Numbered from the stretch's first letter, positions 1-8,924 are shown. The stretch: DNA of 52,094 nt from Cytophagales bacterium (GCA_947457925.1 CANGYA010000007.1:1-52094), one strand, 5' to 3'. Notes: generated by a model not told the origin, from the letters alone. Numbers and translations are program-made.

Positions 1-2082
1 ACAGTAACGTGGACAATACAAGAAACAGCCCAACAACTCGACGAAGTTGTGGCATTAGGCTATCAAAGTGCCAATGAAAAACCTGTAACTATAGGCAAAA
101 TTGGAATTAAGCCGATGGATTTACCACAAAGTGTAAGTATCTTAAACAGACAAGTTTTAGAAGACCAAATGGTGGTACGCATGAGTGATGTTTTGATGAA
201 TACTAATGGTGTCTATATTTCAGGAGCTACGGGAGGTTATCAAGAGGAAATTTCGGGGCGTGGCTTTGCTTTTGGCAGTTCCAATACCTTCAAAAACGGT
301 GTCCGTTTCTTCAATGGTATGATGACCGAATTGAGTGGCGTAGAAAAAGTAGAAGTTTTGAAAGGAAGTGCAGCTATTTTGTTTGGCAATGTGGCTGCGG
401 GTGGTGTCCTCAATTTGGTTACGAAAAAGCCCAAATTCAATTTTGGAGGCGAAATAGACCTAAAAATAGGTAGTTTTGGCTTAATCCGTCCTTCTTTTGA
501 TGTGTATGGAGGTATAGGTAAAGGCGAAAAAGTAGCATACCGCCTCAACGGTAGCTATGAATCGGCAAATAGTTTTAGAAATGGCGTGAGTTCAGAAAGG
601 TATTATTTCAATCCTTCTTTGTTATTCAATATCACTAAAAAAACTTCTTTGGTCGTAGAAGTTGATTATGTAAATGATAGACGTACTCCAGATTTTGGGG
701 CTGGTATCATCAATTACAACATTGTGAATGTACCAAGAGAGAAGTTTTTGGGTGTTTCGTGGAGTTATTTCAAAGCTCAACAAGCTGCTGCTACAGCTAC
801 TTTGACACACCAATTTAATGAAAATTGGAAAATTTCGGCAATAGGTGCTTATCGTTATTATGCTACAGACTTATTCTCGAATACTAGACCAAATACAGGC
901 ACTGCCATCACAAAAGAAGGTTTGTGGATTCGCAACTTGCAACGCAGCGAAGTAAATGACAAATATTATTTTGGACAAATTGATGTTACAGGCAGATTTA
1001 AAACAGGTTTTATTCAACATCAGTTGTTAGTGGGTGGAGATATTGACCAATATTATACAGATACGGAGAATTACAACGCATTCAATCGTTATGATACGGT
1101 CAATGTTTTTGGCACAAAAGAATACAAAGTGCGTACAGATATACCTACACTTACTCGCAACACTCGTACTTCTGCACCTATCAATCGGGTGGGTGTGTAT
1201 GCACAAGATTTATTGAGTATTACGCAGTATATCAAGTTATTAGCTGGTTTGCGTTATACTTACCAACAAACCAACAGTGAGGTTTATACCTATAGCACAC
1301 AAAAAACAACAACATCTACAGCTTTTGATGGTGCTTTTACGCCTCGTTTGGGATTGGTGGTACAACCGACTAAAAATCATGCTATTTTTGCAAGCTACGC
1401 CAATTCGTTTACGTTAAACACAGGTGTTGATGTAAATGGGAAAGCCCTTGCACCTTCTTACATAGACCAAATAGAAATTGGTGTAAAAAATGAATTATTA
1501 AAAGGTAAATTATCTTTAAACGCAACTATTTATCAAATTACAAACAGCAATCTTGCACAAATGTCTTTGGCAAATGGCAATACCAACTCAAATATCAGAG
1601 AATTGGCAGGCGAAGTACAAAGCAAAGGTGTAGAAATAGATATTGTTGGTCGTCCTTTGAGCAATGTATCTGTAATGGCGGGTTATAGCTACAATGAAAC
1701 TCGTTATGTCAAAAGCAATACTTTTGTAGAAGGTAGTTTATTGCGTTACAATCCTAATCATACGGCAAATATCAGTGCTTTTTATCATTTTACTTCAGGC
1801 AGATTGAATGGCTTGAAAGTAGGTTTTATGGGAATGTATTTTGGTGAAAGATATGCTGGTCGTTCTACTCGTGTGCAAGTGAATAATGATACTTTCCGCC
1901 TTATTGGATTGCCAGCTTACACACAAATAGATGCAACCGTGGCATATACCTTCAAAAAGATAACAGTAAGAGGCAAAATAGCCAATATTTTCAACGAATT
2001 GAGTTACAATGTGCATGACGACAACAGTGTCAATCCAATTGCACCAACCAATTACCAATTAAATTTCTGTTACAAATTCTAA
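1..2082 (+). CDS. TonB-dependent siderophore receptor, 5' end outside the window
   Basis: Outer-membrane gated channel that takes up ferric siderophores or similar chelates using TonB energy. The frame is open from base 1, so the signal peptide and probably an N-terminal extension are missing. The first codons read TVTWTIQETAQQLDEVV, the usual lead-in to the plug domain in Bacteroidota. The plug follows (IKPMDLPQSVSILNRQ, ISGRGF, VEKVEVLKGSAAILFG, GGVLNLVTKKP), and then about 500 residues of beta-barrel ending in an aromatic residue (NFCYKF). The plug motifs match the siderophore receptor family rather than the SusC family. The PepSY membrane protein downstream fits an iron-uptake role. The substrate cannot be read from the sequence. 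A GTG at 49 is internal and is not a start. Confidence 0.9.
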   Translation, partial: TVTWTIQETAQQLDEVVALGYQSANEKPVTIGKIGIKPMDLPQSVSILNRQVLEDQMVVRMSDVLMNTNGVYISGATGGYQEEISGRGFAFGSSNTFKNGVRFFNGMMTELSGVEKVEVLKGSAAILFGNVAAGGVLNLVTKKPKFNFGGEIDLKIGSFGLIRPSFDVYGGIGKGEKVAYRLNGSYESANSFRNGVSSERYYFNPSLLFNITKKTSLVVEVDYVNDRRTPDFGAGIINYNIVNVPREKFLGVSWSYFKAQQAAATATLTHQFNENWKISAIGAYRYYATDLFSNTRPNTGTAITKEGLWIRNLQRSEVNDKYYFGQIDVTGRFKTGFIQHQLLVGGDIDQYYTDTENYNAFNRYDTVNVFGTKEYKVRTDIPTLTRNTRTSAPINRVGVYAQDLLSITQYIKLLAGLRYTYQQTNSEVYTYSTQKTTTSTAFDGAFTPRLGLVVQPTKNHAIFASYANSFTLNTGVDVNGKALAPSYIDQIEIGVKNELLKGKLSLNATIYQITNSNLAQMSLANGNTNSNIRELAGEVQSKGVEIDIVGRPLSNVSVMAGYSYNETRYVKSNTFVEGSLLRYNPNHTANISAFYHFTSGRLNGLKVGFMGMYFGERYAGRSTRVQVNNDTFRLIGLPAYTQIDATVAYTFKKITVRGKIANIFNELSYNVHDDNSVNPIAPTNYQLNFCYKF

Positions 2083-2148
2083 ATAATCTTGTGTAAGGTG
2101 CTACTAAAAAGTAGTTTTACAACAAGTCTTCATCTTTTAATTCAAAAG

Positions 2149-2197
2149 TTGTACTTCAACCTATACGGTTTTTAAAACCCTATAACTTGGAGTACAA
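2149..2197. repeat. imperfect 24-bp inverted repeat between receptor and PepSY gene
   Basis: The arms at 2149-2172 and 2174-2197 pair over 24 positions with about four mismatches and almost no loop. The repeat lies in the 144-bp gap between the receptor and the PepSY gene. It could attenuate read-through or stabilise the upstream mRNA. No strong T-run follows directly. Confidence 0.5.
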
Positions 2198-2226
2198 TTT
2201 ATTTACTTTTTTATCTTTTTTCAATC

Positions 2227-2772
2227 ATGAAATTAAACAGCAGAAACATTCACAGAGATTTAGGTTATTTTTATGTAGGGCTTATTATTGCATTTGCTCT
2301 TTCAGGCATTTTTTTGAACCACCGCCAAAATTGGCATCCCGATAAATATACTACTGAAGTCAAGGCAATTACTTTTCAAGTTCCACAAGACGAAAAAGCC
2401 ATTACAGATGAATTTGTAGAAGGAATGACCAAACAGTTGGGCATCGCAGGCAAACATCGCCGTTTTATGGTGCGTAAAGGACAACTTCGGGTGGCTTACG
2501 AAAAATATGATGTAGAAATAGACATTAAAACAGGGCAGGGAGAAATAATTTCGTTTATTAAAACTCCCGTTGTAGGGCAAATTATACAACTGCACAAAGA
2601 CACTTCGGCATGGTGGATTTACTATTCAGATGTTTTTGGTTTGTCTATGATTATCATTGCCGTTACAGGTATGTTTATTGGCAATGGGAGATTTTCTTTC
2701 AAAGAAAGAGGTTGGAAATTGGCGTTGGCAGGGCTTGTGTTTCCTCTTATATTTTTATTCTTATTGTCTTAG
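2227..2772 (+). CDS. PepSY-associated TM helix protein (181 aa)
   Basis: Small inner-membrane protein of the PepSY-associated TM family. Relatives are often found beside siderophore receptors and are thought to help reduce or release iron; that role is inferred here from the neighbour. Residues 1-20 give HRDLGYFYVGLIIAFALSG with a first membrane helix and conserved His (HRD, NHRQNWHP). A periplasmic PepSY-like region follows, then a second helix (SMIIIAVTGMFIG) preceded by LHKDTSAWW, and a third at the C-terminus (LALAGLVFPLIFLFLLS). It is much shorter than the PiuB-type iron reductases of 350-500 residues, so it is the compact form. It probably shares a transcript with the receptor and ends at a strong hairpin. 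Confidence 0.8.
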   Translation: MKLNSRNIHRDLGYFYVGLIIAFALSGIFLNHRQNWHPDKYTTEVKAITFQVPQDEKAITDEFVEGMTKQLGIAGKHRRFMVRKGQLRVAYEKYDVEIDIKTGQGEIISFIKTPVVGQIIQLHKDTSAWWIYYSDVFGLSMIIIAVTGMFIGNGRFSFKERGWKLALAGLVFPLIFLFLLS

Positions 2773-2779
2773 AGTTTTT

Positions 2780-2857
2780 GGTAGTGGTAAAATATATGGT
2801 TATCTAATTCATTATCAATAAATTAGATAACCATATATTTTACCACTACCTGTTTTT
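2780..2857 (+). terminator. perfect 30-bp hairpin followed by a T-run
   Basis: The arms at 2780-2809 and 2821-2850 are perfectly complementary over 30 bp, with an 11-nt loop, and TGTTTTTTCT follows. The position, 8 bp after the PepSY stop, fits a rho-independent terminator. The stem is unusually long and has no mismatch. Confidence 0.75.
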
Positions 2858-2919
2858 TCTTTTATACAGTAAGCTATGGTTAAAAAAGCTATATATCTAT
2901 ATGTTTTTCAATATGATTT

Positions 2920-3519
2920 ATGCAACTTAAAACACAATTATTGGCAATACTATTATTGTGGTATTATTTACCTTTACAAGCATGGGAAAAATATGATATT
3001 TTGACCCCTCTGAATAACCAAATGGTAAATAAAGGAGATAATGTAGAGCATCAACTCATTTTAAAGAATGGTAAAAAGTTTAGTCATGTAAAAAAGTGGT
3101 ATTTCTATAAAGAGCATATCATAGGCTACACTTGGAAATTTATGGGAGAACGCAAACCTGATAGTTTAACTTATTTTGTAGTGGAGGAAAGAAGTGGCAA
3201 ATCCGTAGAGTTTTACAGAGAAGATACTTGGCAGGAACATTTAAAAAAGAATGACTTAGTACCACATTATTACACCCGTTGGCACTATGATAATTGGCAA
3301 CAAAGTAACTTACTCATTAATGTTTTGTATATTATTATAGTATTATTAGCTTTTGGTATCTATTCAATGATTGGATTTTTATTAATTGTTTTTTTAGTTT
3401 ATAAATTATTAAAAGCTCGAATACTATCATTCAAAAAGATGTTTATATTTTTTTTATTATGCTTTACATTTTTAGTTATACTTGATGTCCTCACTAGGTT
3501 GTACCCACAAAGTATATAG
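2920..3519 (+). CDS. membrane protein of unknown function (199 aa)
   Basis: I do not recognise a family. A signal-like hydrophobic N-terminus (LLAILLLWYYLPLQA) is followed by about 100 soluble residues rich in Trp, Tyr and charge (KKWYFYKEHIIGYTWKF, YTRWHYDNWQQ). Two or three membrane helices then span about 128-190 (VLYIIIVLLAFGIYSMIGF; MFIFFLLCFTFLVILDVL). The exported middle domain anchored by C-terminal helices suggests an envelope protein. It is separated from the PepSY gene by the strong hairpin, so it should have its own promoter. The ATG at 2920 starts directly before the hydrophobic segment. Confidence 0.6.
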   Translation: MQLKTQLLAILLLWYYLPLQAWEKYDILTPLNNQMVNKGDNVEHQLILKNGKKFSHVKKWYFYKEHIIGYTWKFMGERKPDSLTYFVVEERSGKSVEFYREDTWQEHLKKNDLVPHYYTRWHYDNWQQSNLLINVLYIIIVLLAFGIYSMIGFLLIVFLVYKLLKARILSFKKMFIFFLLCFTFLVILDVLTRLYPQSI

Positions 3520-3623
3520 CATCTTTCGCCCAAAAACACGAATCTCTCAAACTTAACAGAAATAATTATTTGACAATTTGGCATGAGTTAATACAATTTT
3601 CAAACCTACCGTACCGAGAACCC

Positions 3624-6600
3624 TTACGCCATCTCCCTTAAATCCACTGCCACCACTCTTGAAACTCCCTGTTCTATCATGGTTACGCCATACATAATAT
3701 CCGTACTTGCCATTGTACGTTTATTATGTGTAACAATAATAAATTGTGAATTATCCGAAAATTTACGAATAATATTATTGAATTTATCAATATTGGCATC
3801 ATCAAGCGGAGCATCTACCTCATCAAAAATACAGAACGGTGCAGGGCGTAATAAGTAAAATGCAAACAAAAGAGCCGTAGCTGTTAAGGTCTTTTCTCCA
3901 CCCGATAACTGATTGATAGTCAAGGGTCTTTTGCCTTTGGGTTTGGCTACAATATCTATTTTAGACTCCAAAGGGTCATTCGGTTCTACCAACACCAAAT
4001 CACAAGTATCGTCTTCTGTAAACAGAGTACGGAAAGCATTTTGGAAATATTCACGTATCTTATGAAATGCCTCTAAAAATGTACTTTGGGCTACTGTATC
4101 TATTTCTGCAATGGTACTTAACAAAGAATTTTTGGCTTTTAGTAAGTCATCTTTTTGTGCAATAATGAAGTCGTGCCGTTCTTTTATCTCATTGTACGCC
4201 TCCATTGCCATAGGGTTAATAGAACCAATTTTTTCTAATTGTTCTTTTGTTTGTTTTAGTGTAGCCCGCAGTTCCTCCTCCGACAAAGGACTTAGCGTAA
4301 CTTCGCCTTGCATCAACTCGTCCAAATCTATTTGAAACTCTACAGAAAGCCTATCTTTTACAGAAACTAACTGCAATTTACCTTCATTCAAACTACTTTG
4401 CAGGTTCATCAACAATGTATCCAAATGGTCTTTGCTGCGTTGTGCCTCCCGAATTTGCTTTTCTACTTCAGCTATACTTTCTCGGCTGGCGTAATAGTCC
4501 GTTTCGGCTTCGCTTACCCCTTTTTCTATTGCTATTTTTTCTGCATACAAATTTTCCAATTCATCTTCCGCCACTTCGCTATGGATAGATAATTTTTCTG
4601 CCTCTTTGCTTACCCCTTCCAAATCAACTTGGTTTTGTGCAATTCTTTTTTCTCCTGCCGTAATGCTGCCTTCTTTTTGTGCAATGTCTTTACCCAAATT
4701 TTCCACCCTATTTTTTTGTTGGTAATACAACAAATTTTGTTGGTTAAAAGCATTATTTTTCTGGTTTTGCACCTCATTGCTACTCGCCAAAGCCTGTTGA
4801 GTGCTATTCACTTGTGCTTCTATGGTTTTTAGTTCTTCGGTTAATTGCTTTACAAGTGGTTCGTTATCAAGTATTTCTTCTTTTAGTTCCGTTAATTTTT
4901 CTTCAATATCTTCTTTCCGCAAAGCATTGTTGCGTAGCATTTCTGCATACTGTTCTTGTTTGGTATAAACCGCAATAATTTGCTGCTGCAAAGCTGCTAT
5001 TTGTCTTTGTTTTCGTTGTAGTTCGTCTTTTTGGGTATTAGTGCGTAGGTTTTGTAATAATTGGTTATCTTGTTTTAGTACCAAATCTTTTGCTTGCCAT
5101 TCTGTCTTGAGTTGCTGAATTTCCTCATGCAATTTTTCCAAATTTTTTGCCCTACCAATTCGTTTACCCTCAAACAACCCCACCGAACCACCCGAAAGGC
5201 TATAAGGTCTTTTGATAATTTTTCCATTTTTTGAGATTAAAGTATAAAATTCCTCTAACTCCGCAAGTGGGGTTATGCTGTCATCATCATCAATCAAAAC
5301 ATTTGACAATAACAACTCAAAAAGGCTTTTATATTTTTCGTCAAACTCTATAATTTGCAAAGCTGCCATTGTTTCTGCCAAATTGTTTGGCAACTCCGTT
5401 GGCAATGTTTGTGCGTCTTTGTTGGGTATTCTATCCAAAATAAAAAAACTTGCTTTGCCTTTCCCACTACTATCTAACAAACTAATAGCTTGCAATGCAG
5501 TTGCTTCATTATCAACTACATAGTAATTCATGTAAGGCTCTAAGAAATTCTCAATAGCTACTCTATATTGTGGCTCACAAGTCAAAATATCTGACAACAG
5601 AGGAGCATTTTTCAACTGACCACCTTCTTTTTTCAGAAACTTGATAGCCTCTGGAAAACCCTCCAAATTATCTATCAAAGACTTTGTTAAATTGTATTCA
5701 TTCTGTAAAGCATCTATTCGGCGATTGACTTTTGCCAAGTCATCTTTTTGTTGTTCTATGCTTTGTTGCTTTTCAATGATTTGTTGTTGGCGATTTTCTT
5801 CGGCTGCGGTCAGGTCTTTCAACAACTGCTCTTCGGCTGCCAATTCTTCTTTTAGGTCAATGATTTTGTCCTCAAATTCGGCTAAACCTGCACGTTGTTG
5901 CCCTTCCAAAGACGCATTTTTTTCTAATTCTTGTCGCAAAGAATTGTATTGTACTTGACTGATTTCCAAGTTTTTACGCAAACCAAATAGTTCATCTTGC
6001 TTTTTGCGAAACAAACTACTGTATTGTTGCACACTTTGTTGTAAGTTAGCCGATTGCGTTTTGCTTTCTTCAGTGGCGGTTTTTAGTGCTTCTACTTGCA
6101 CTGCCATTTCTGCCAATAGTTGTTCGGCTGCTATCTTTTCGGCTTGCAAACTTTGTAGTTGTTCTTGGTACATAGTTGTTTGTTTTTTGTCTGCAAACAA
6201 CTGGTTTTCAAGGTTTTTCTGCTTTTCTGCCAAATATTTAAGCTGTTCGGCTCTTAGTTTTTTATCACTTTCGTATTGGCGAATACGGTTGGTGTGTTCT
6301 TGCAAAGTTTTTTGGCGAGAAGTATATAACTTTTCTTTGTCCAATACTACTTTTTTAATACCTTCAATACTATTTTCTTTTTCTTCAATCTGCTTTTGTA
6401 GCTCTTGGCGTTGTTGTGTTTCTGTGTGTAGTTGGGCTTGTAGTCTTTGTACTTTTTCGTTTTGAATACTTACCACTTTTTTACCTAATTCAATACTTTG
6501 TTGTTTGTAAATCTCCTTGATTTGGTAATATTTTTCGGCTTGTTTTGCTTGCCTTTCCAAAGTTTTCATGTTTTTGGCAATCTCAAATAGCAAATCTTCT

Positions 6601-7172
6601 ACCCTTGCCAAGTCTGCATCTGTATCTTCCAGTTTTTTAAGAGTTTCTTTTTTCCGCACCTTGAATTTTGAGATGCCCGCAGCCTCCTCAAACAAGCCAC
6701 GTCTTGAATTGTTGTGGTCATTCAGTATCTCATCAATCATTTTCAACTCAATGATAGCGTAGCTGTCCGAACCGATGCCCGTATCCAAAAACAAATTGTG
6801 AATATCTTTTAAACGGCACGTAACGCCATTAAGCAAATACTCACTGTCACCTGTGCGGAACAGCTTGCGGGTAATAGTAACCTGCGAATATTCGGTAGGC
6901 AATACCGCCTTGTGGTTGTCAAAAGTCAGCGAAACTTCTGCAAGTTGGGTAGGTTTACGGTCTTTTGTGCCATTGAAAATGACATTTTCCATCTTGTCTG
7001 ACCGCAAGTTTTTGGTTTTTTGTTCGCCAAGCACCCAACGAATAGCATCGATGACATTGGATTTTCCGCAGCCATTCGGTCCTACAATGCCTGTGATGCC
7101 TTTGTCAAAGTTGATAACTACTTTGTCGGCAAAAGATTTAAAGCCTTTGATTTCGAGTTTGGTGAGTAGCAT
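3624..7172 (-). CDS. smc: chromosome segregation protein SMC
   Basis: Chromosome-condensing ATPase that forms a dimeric ring with kleisin ScpA and ScpB. At 1182 residues it has the normal full length. Seen in order: N-terminal ATPase half starting MLLTKLEIKGFKSFADK, with Walker A GPNGCGKSN at 31-39; a first long coiled coil (about 165-500); a hinge region around 505-650 (EGFPEAIKFLKKEGG; PYSLSGGSVGLFEGKRIG); a second coiled coil; ABC signature LSGGEKTLTATALL from 1089; and Walker B FCIFDEVDAPLDD from 1113. Only 10 bp separate its ATG from the stop of the upstream toxin-like gene, so no promoter of its own is visible and it is probably read from upstream. A second, partial copy of its first codons lies at 8264-8328. 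Confidence 0.97.
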   Translation of the reverse strand: MLLTKLEIKGFKSFADKVVINFDKGITGIVGPNGCGKSNVIDAIRWVLGEQKTKNLRSDKMENVIFNGTKDRKPTQLAEVSLTFDNHKAVLPTEYSQVTITRKLFRTGDSEYLLNGVTCRLKDIHNLFLDTGIGSDSYAIIELKMIDEILNDHNNSRRGLFEEAAGISKFKVRKKETLKKLEDTDADLARVEDLLFEIAKNMKTLERQAKQAEKYYQIKEIYKQQSIELGKKVVSIQNEKVQRLQAQLHTETQQRQELQKQIEEKENSIEGIKKVVLDKEKLYTSRQKTLQEHTNRIRQYESDKKLRAEQLKYLAEKQKNLENQLFADKKQTTMYQEQLQSLQAEKIAAEQLLAEMAVQVEALKTATEESKTQSANLQQSVQQYSSLFRKKQDELFGLRKNLEISQVQYNSLRQELEKNASLEGQQRAGLAEFEDKIIDLKEELAAEEQLLKDLTAAEENRQQQIIEKQQSIEQQKDDLAKVNRRIDALQNEYNLTKSLIDNLEGFPEAIKFLKKEGGQLKNAPLLSDILTCEPQYRVAIENFLEPYMNYYVVDNEATALQAISLLDSSGKGKASFFILDRIPNKDAQTLPTELPNNLAETMAALQIIEFDEKYKSLFELLLSNVLIDDDDSITPLAELEEFYTLISKNGKIIKRPYSLSGGSVGLFEGKRIGRAKNLEKLHEEIQQLKTEWQAKDLVLKQDNQLLQNLRTNTQKDELQRKQRQIAALQQQIIAVYTKQEQYAEMLRNNALRKEDIEEKLTELKEEILDNEPLVKQLTEELKTIEAQVNSTQQALASSNEVQNQKNNAFNQQNLLYYQQKNRVENLGKDIAQKEGSITAGEKRIAQNQVDLEGVSKEAEKLSIHSEVAEDELENLYAEKIAIEKGVSEAETDYYASRESIAEVEKQIREAQRSKDHLDTLLMNLQSSLNEGKLQLVSVKDRLSVEFQIDLDELMQGEVTLSPLSEEELRATLKQTKEQLEKIGSINPMAMEAYNEIKERHDFIIAQKDDLLKAKNSLLSTIAEIDTVAQSTFLEAFHKIREYFQNAFRTLFTEDDTCDLVLVEPNDPLESKIDIVAKPKGKRPLTINQLSGGEKTLTATALLFAFYLLRPAPFCIFDEVDAPLDDANIDKFNNIIRKFSDNSQFIIVTHNKRTMASTDIMYGVTMIEQGVSRVVAVDLREMA

Positions 7173-7182
7173 ATAGATAGCA

Positions 7183-7620
7183 TTAACCCAAAATACGTTT
7201 ATACTTTCTTTTTAAGAAATAACTTGCTTTTAAACAATTCATAAATTGATTAAAAGTTGTATCATCAAAAGTAGCTTGTAAATAAGTATTTGGATATTCT
7301 ACTAATAATTCCGAAGTATCATAAATATTGTCCCAGCTAAAAACCACATACGTTGTTTTATTGAAGGCAAAAGGTTTTCCATCAGGTTTTGTTCCTATGA
7401 TTTTATCTTTTTCAAAAACATACATAGAAAAATTTTGACCATCATTCACACAACCTATTTGTTTATATTCATTGGGTATGTGGGTATCTTGTGAAGTGGT
7501 AAGTGTATAAACTATTGAAGTATTGTTTTCAACAGCTAATACAAGCAATAATTTATCATTAATATTACCATTCTTAAATTCATAATGAGGAACAAAGAGG
7601 ATATTTTTAGCTGACAACAT
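7183..7620 (-). CDS. putative toxin partner of the Panacea antitoxin (145 aa)
   Basis: No family is recognised with confidence. The start is 2 bp after the stop of the Panacea-domain gene, so the two are translated together. The N-terminus (KNILFVPHYEF, then DKLLLVLAVENNTSIVYTLTTS) has the alternating short beta strands expected of a MazF/PemK-like SH3 barrel, a common RNase toxin fold. The C-terminus is basic (LKASYFLKRKYKRILG). The toxin role rests on its position: known Panacea antitoxins are encoded beside very different toxins. No catalytic residues can be named. It could instead be an unrelated passenger gene. Confidence 0.5.
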   Translation of the reverse strand: MLSAKNILFVPHYEFKNGNINDKLLLVLAVENNTSIVYTLTTSQDTHIPNEYKQIGCVNDGQNFSMYVFEKDKIIGTKPDGKPFAFNKTTYVVFSWDNIYDTSELLVEYPNTYLQATFDDTTFNQFMNCLKASYFLKRKYKRILG

Positions 7621-7622
7621 AA

Positions 7623-8207
7623 CTAATTTTTACGTAAACTTTGATGAAATTCTAAAGCATCAAATGCTGCCTTATAGATACTTTGCTTCATTTTATCACC
7701 ATCTAATAAGGTGGCAAGTTCTAATACATAATTTGATTTTCCGTTTTGTAATGAAAAAAGTAAATCTAAGTTATGTGTATTAACAGTCCTATGCCAGAGT
7801 GTATCTTTTTGATGTAATAATTCTTCCAACTTATTTCCAGAGTAGTTACCATATTCCTTAATAATAGTGTCAATTAAGTTCATTTCTGCATCACTAAATT
7901 CACCATCATCAAATTTTTTATTAGCAATAATAATACTATTATTTTTTGATGGTTTTTCAACAGAAATATACTCTTTGAAAGGCGAATTTTCTATATTATT
8001 AACATTATCAAAAATGTCTTCTGCAACGGGACCATGTACCCAAGCCTTGTATTCCAGCCAAGTTATAGGGACACCATAAGTCTTTATTGCTGTTTCATCT
8101 ATAATATACAACAACTTTAAGGCTTTGGTTTTATACAGTTTATCAACATTTTCCGCCAAATAAATGAGCAGATTACCTATTTTATCCGTTTTTAAACTTT
8201 CAAACAT
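7623..8207 (-). CDS. Panacea (SocA-like) domain antitoxin
   Basis: 194 residues when started at the ATG at 8207. The region KTKALKLLYIIDETAIKTYG..ITWLEYKAWVHGPVAEDIFDNV carries the signature of the Panacea/SocA/GepA fold (KLLY, hydrophobic-Y, xxGPV). This domain neutralises many unrelated toxins. An earlier in-frame start at 8240 is rejected because a promoter -7 element (TATCTTTG) overlaps 8230-8237. The gene is followed 2 bp later by the candidate toxin, and both lie between two copies of the smc 5' end. Its ATG overlaps the stop of the smc-remnant ORF (ATGTTTGA), which could couple their translation. Confidence 0.75.
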   Translation of the reverse strand: MFESLKTDKIGNLLIYLAENVDKLYKTKALKLLYIIDETAIKTYGVPITWLEYKAWVHGPVAEDIFDNVNNIENSPFKEYISVEKPSKNNSIIIANKKFDDGEFSDAEMNLIDTIIKEYGNYSGNKLEELLHQKDTLWHRTVNTHNLDLLFSLQNGKSNYVLELATLLDGDKMKQSIYKAAFDALEFHQSLRKN

Positions 8208-8328
8208 AAAGAGTAAGAGTTTGTATAAACAAAGATACAAAAATAAATAATGATTTTGTAGCTAAATTGATAGAAATTTTGTCGGCAAATGATTTAAAGC
8301 CTTTGATTTCGAGTTTGGTGAGGAGCAT
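8200..8328 (-). pseudogene. smc 5' remnant: 42-codon ORF beginning with the SMC N-terminus
   Basis: The first 17 codons encode MLLTKLEIKGFKSFADK, identical to the start of SMC, then ISINLATK where SMC has VVINFDKG. The remaining codons are unrelated and end in TGA inside the antitoxin start (ATGTTTGA). Over 8278-8328 against 7122-7172 the DNA differs at two of 51 positions, both synonymous (CTC/CTA and TCA/TCT). Weaker similarity continues to about 8264. The remnant ATG lies 15 bp after the nuclease-like gene, as the true smc lies 10 bp after the toxin-like gene. It is a leftover of an smc start displaced by an insertion, or the trace of an incoming copy. Whether it is translated is unknown. 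Confidence 0.7.
8230..8237 (-). promoter_or_regulatory. -7 promoter element TATCTTTG upstream of the antitoxin
   Basis: Exact match to the Bacteroidota -7 consensus TAnnTTTG on the minus strand, about 23 bp before the ATG at 8207. No convincing -33 TTG is seen. It supports the downstream start and would also serve the toxin-like gene and smc. Confidence 0.6.
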
Positions 8329-8343
8329 TTTGATGTGTAATAA

Positions 8344-8922
8344 TTATTTCAAAAAAGGCTGTATAACAGTAACTCCATTTTGCTCCTTAAAACCTTGATG
8401 TTTGTATCTTACATTGTCTTTTTCAAGTTCTGTAATATACCTTTTAACACTTTTATCAAATAAAATAGCTATTTGTTTAAAATGAGTAAGTTCATATCCA
8501 TAATACAAATTGATTAACTCAATGAAATAGGCGACAATAGCTTTTGTGCTTTTAATTTTTTCGGGAATGTGTTTTGCCTCTTCTGATTTCATTTCTATCA
8601 AAAGAATATAATTATTAGTACCAATTTTACAAAAAACCAAGTAGTCACATTTTTTATGTGCATGGTGCTTACGTTTCTCCTCTATTTCGCCTTCACAATT
8701 TCTAATTAACCCATTAGGACGTAAAAAATCTCGACGGTCTGCATCTAACTTTATAGCAGCATAAACCTCATCTATACCATTAATCTCAATAGAAAGTAGT
8801 TGAGTGTTATTATTCTCCAAAGGTTTTTCAATCAACATGAGGCTTTTAGAAGGTGCATAAAAACTTGCCCCTTCAAATGCCTCCTCATGAATAAGAACAT
8901 CAAAAATATCTTGTAATTTCAT
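8344..8922 (-). CDS. putative PD-(D/E)XK-type nuclease (192 aa) paired with an ATPase
   Basis: I recognise no named family. Residues 93-112 (DYLVF, a short gap, then ILLIEMKS) give the D...ExK arrangement (D93, E110, K112) on consecutive beta strands that is typical of the PD-(D/E)XK nuclease core. A basic stretch (KRKHHAHKK) just before it could bind nucleic acid. The start is 2 bp after the ATPase stop, so the two genes are one transcriptional unit and the protein probably works with the ATPase. ATPase plus small nuclease is a common plan in anti-phage systems; that role is inferred. The length is small for a restriction enzyme but ample for a nuclease domain. Confidence 0.55.
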   Translation of the reverse strand: MKLQDIFDVLIHEEAFEGASFYAPSKSLMLIEKPLENNNTQLLSIEINGIDEVYAAIKLDADRRDFLRPNGLIRNCEGEIEEKRKHHAHKKCDYLVFCKIGTNNYILLIEMKSEEAKHIPEKIKSTKAIVAYFIELINLYYGYELTHFKQIAILFDKSVKRYITELEKDNVRYKHQGFKEQNGVTVIQPFLK

Positions 8923-8924
8923 AG

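Noticed and set aside
5641-6465. Long plus-strand frames opposite smc
   Set aside because: Ser/Cys-rich shadows of the coiled-coil coding strand, with no domain or promoter.
8208-8240. Upstream start of the Panacea-domain gene
   Set aside because: It overlaps a -7 element and adds hydrophobic residues not found in the family.
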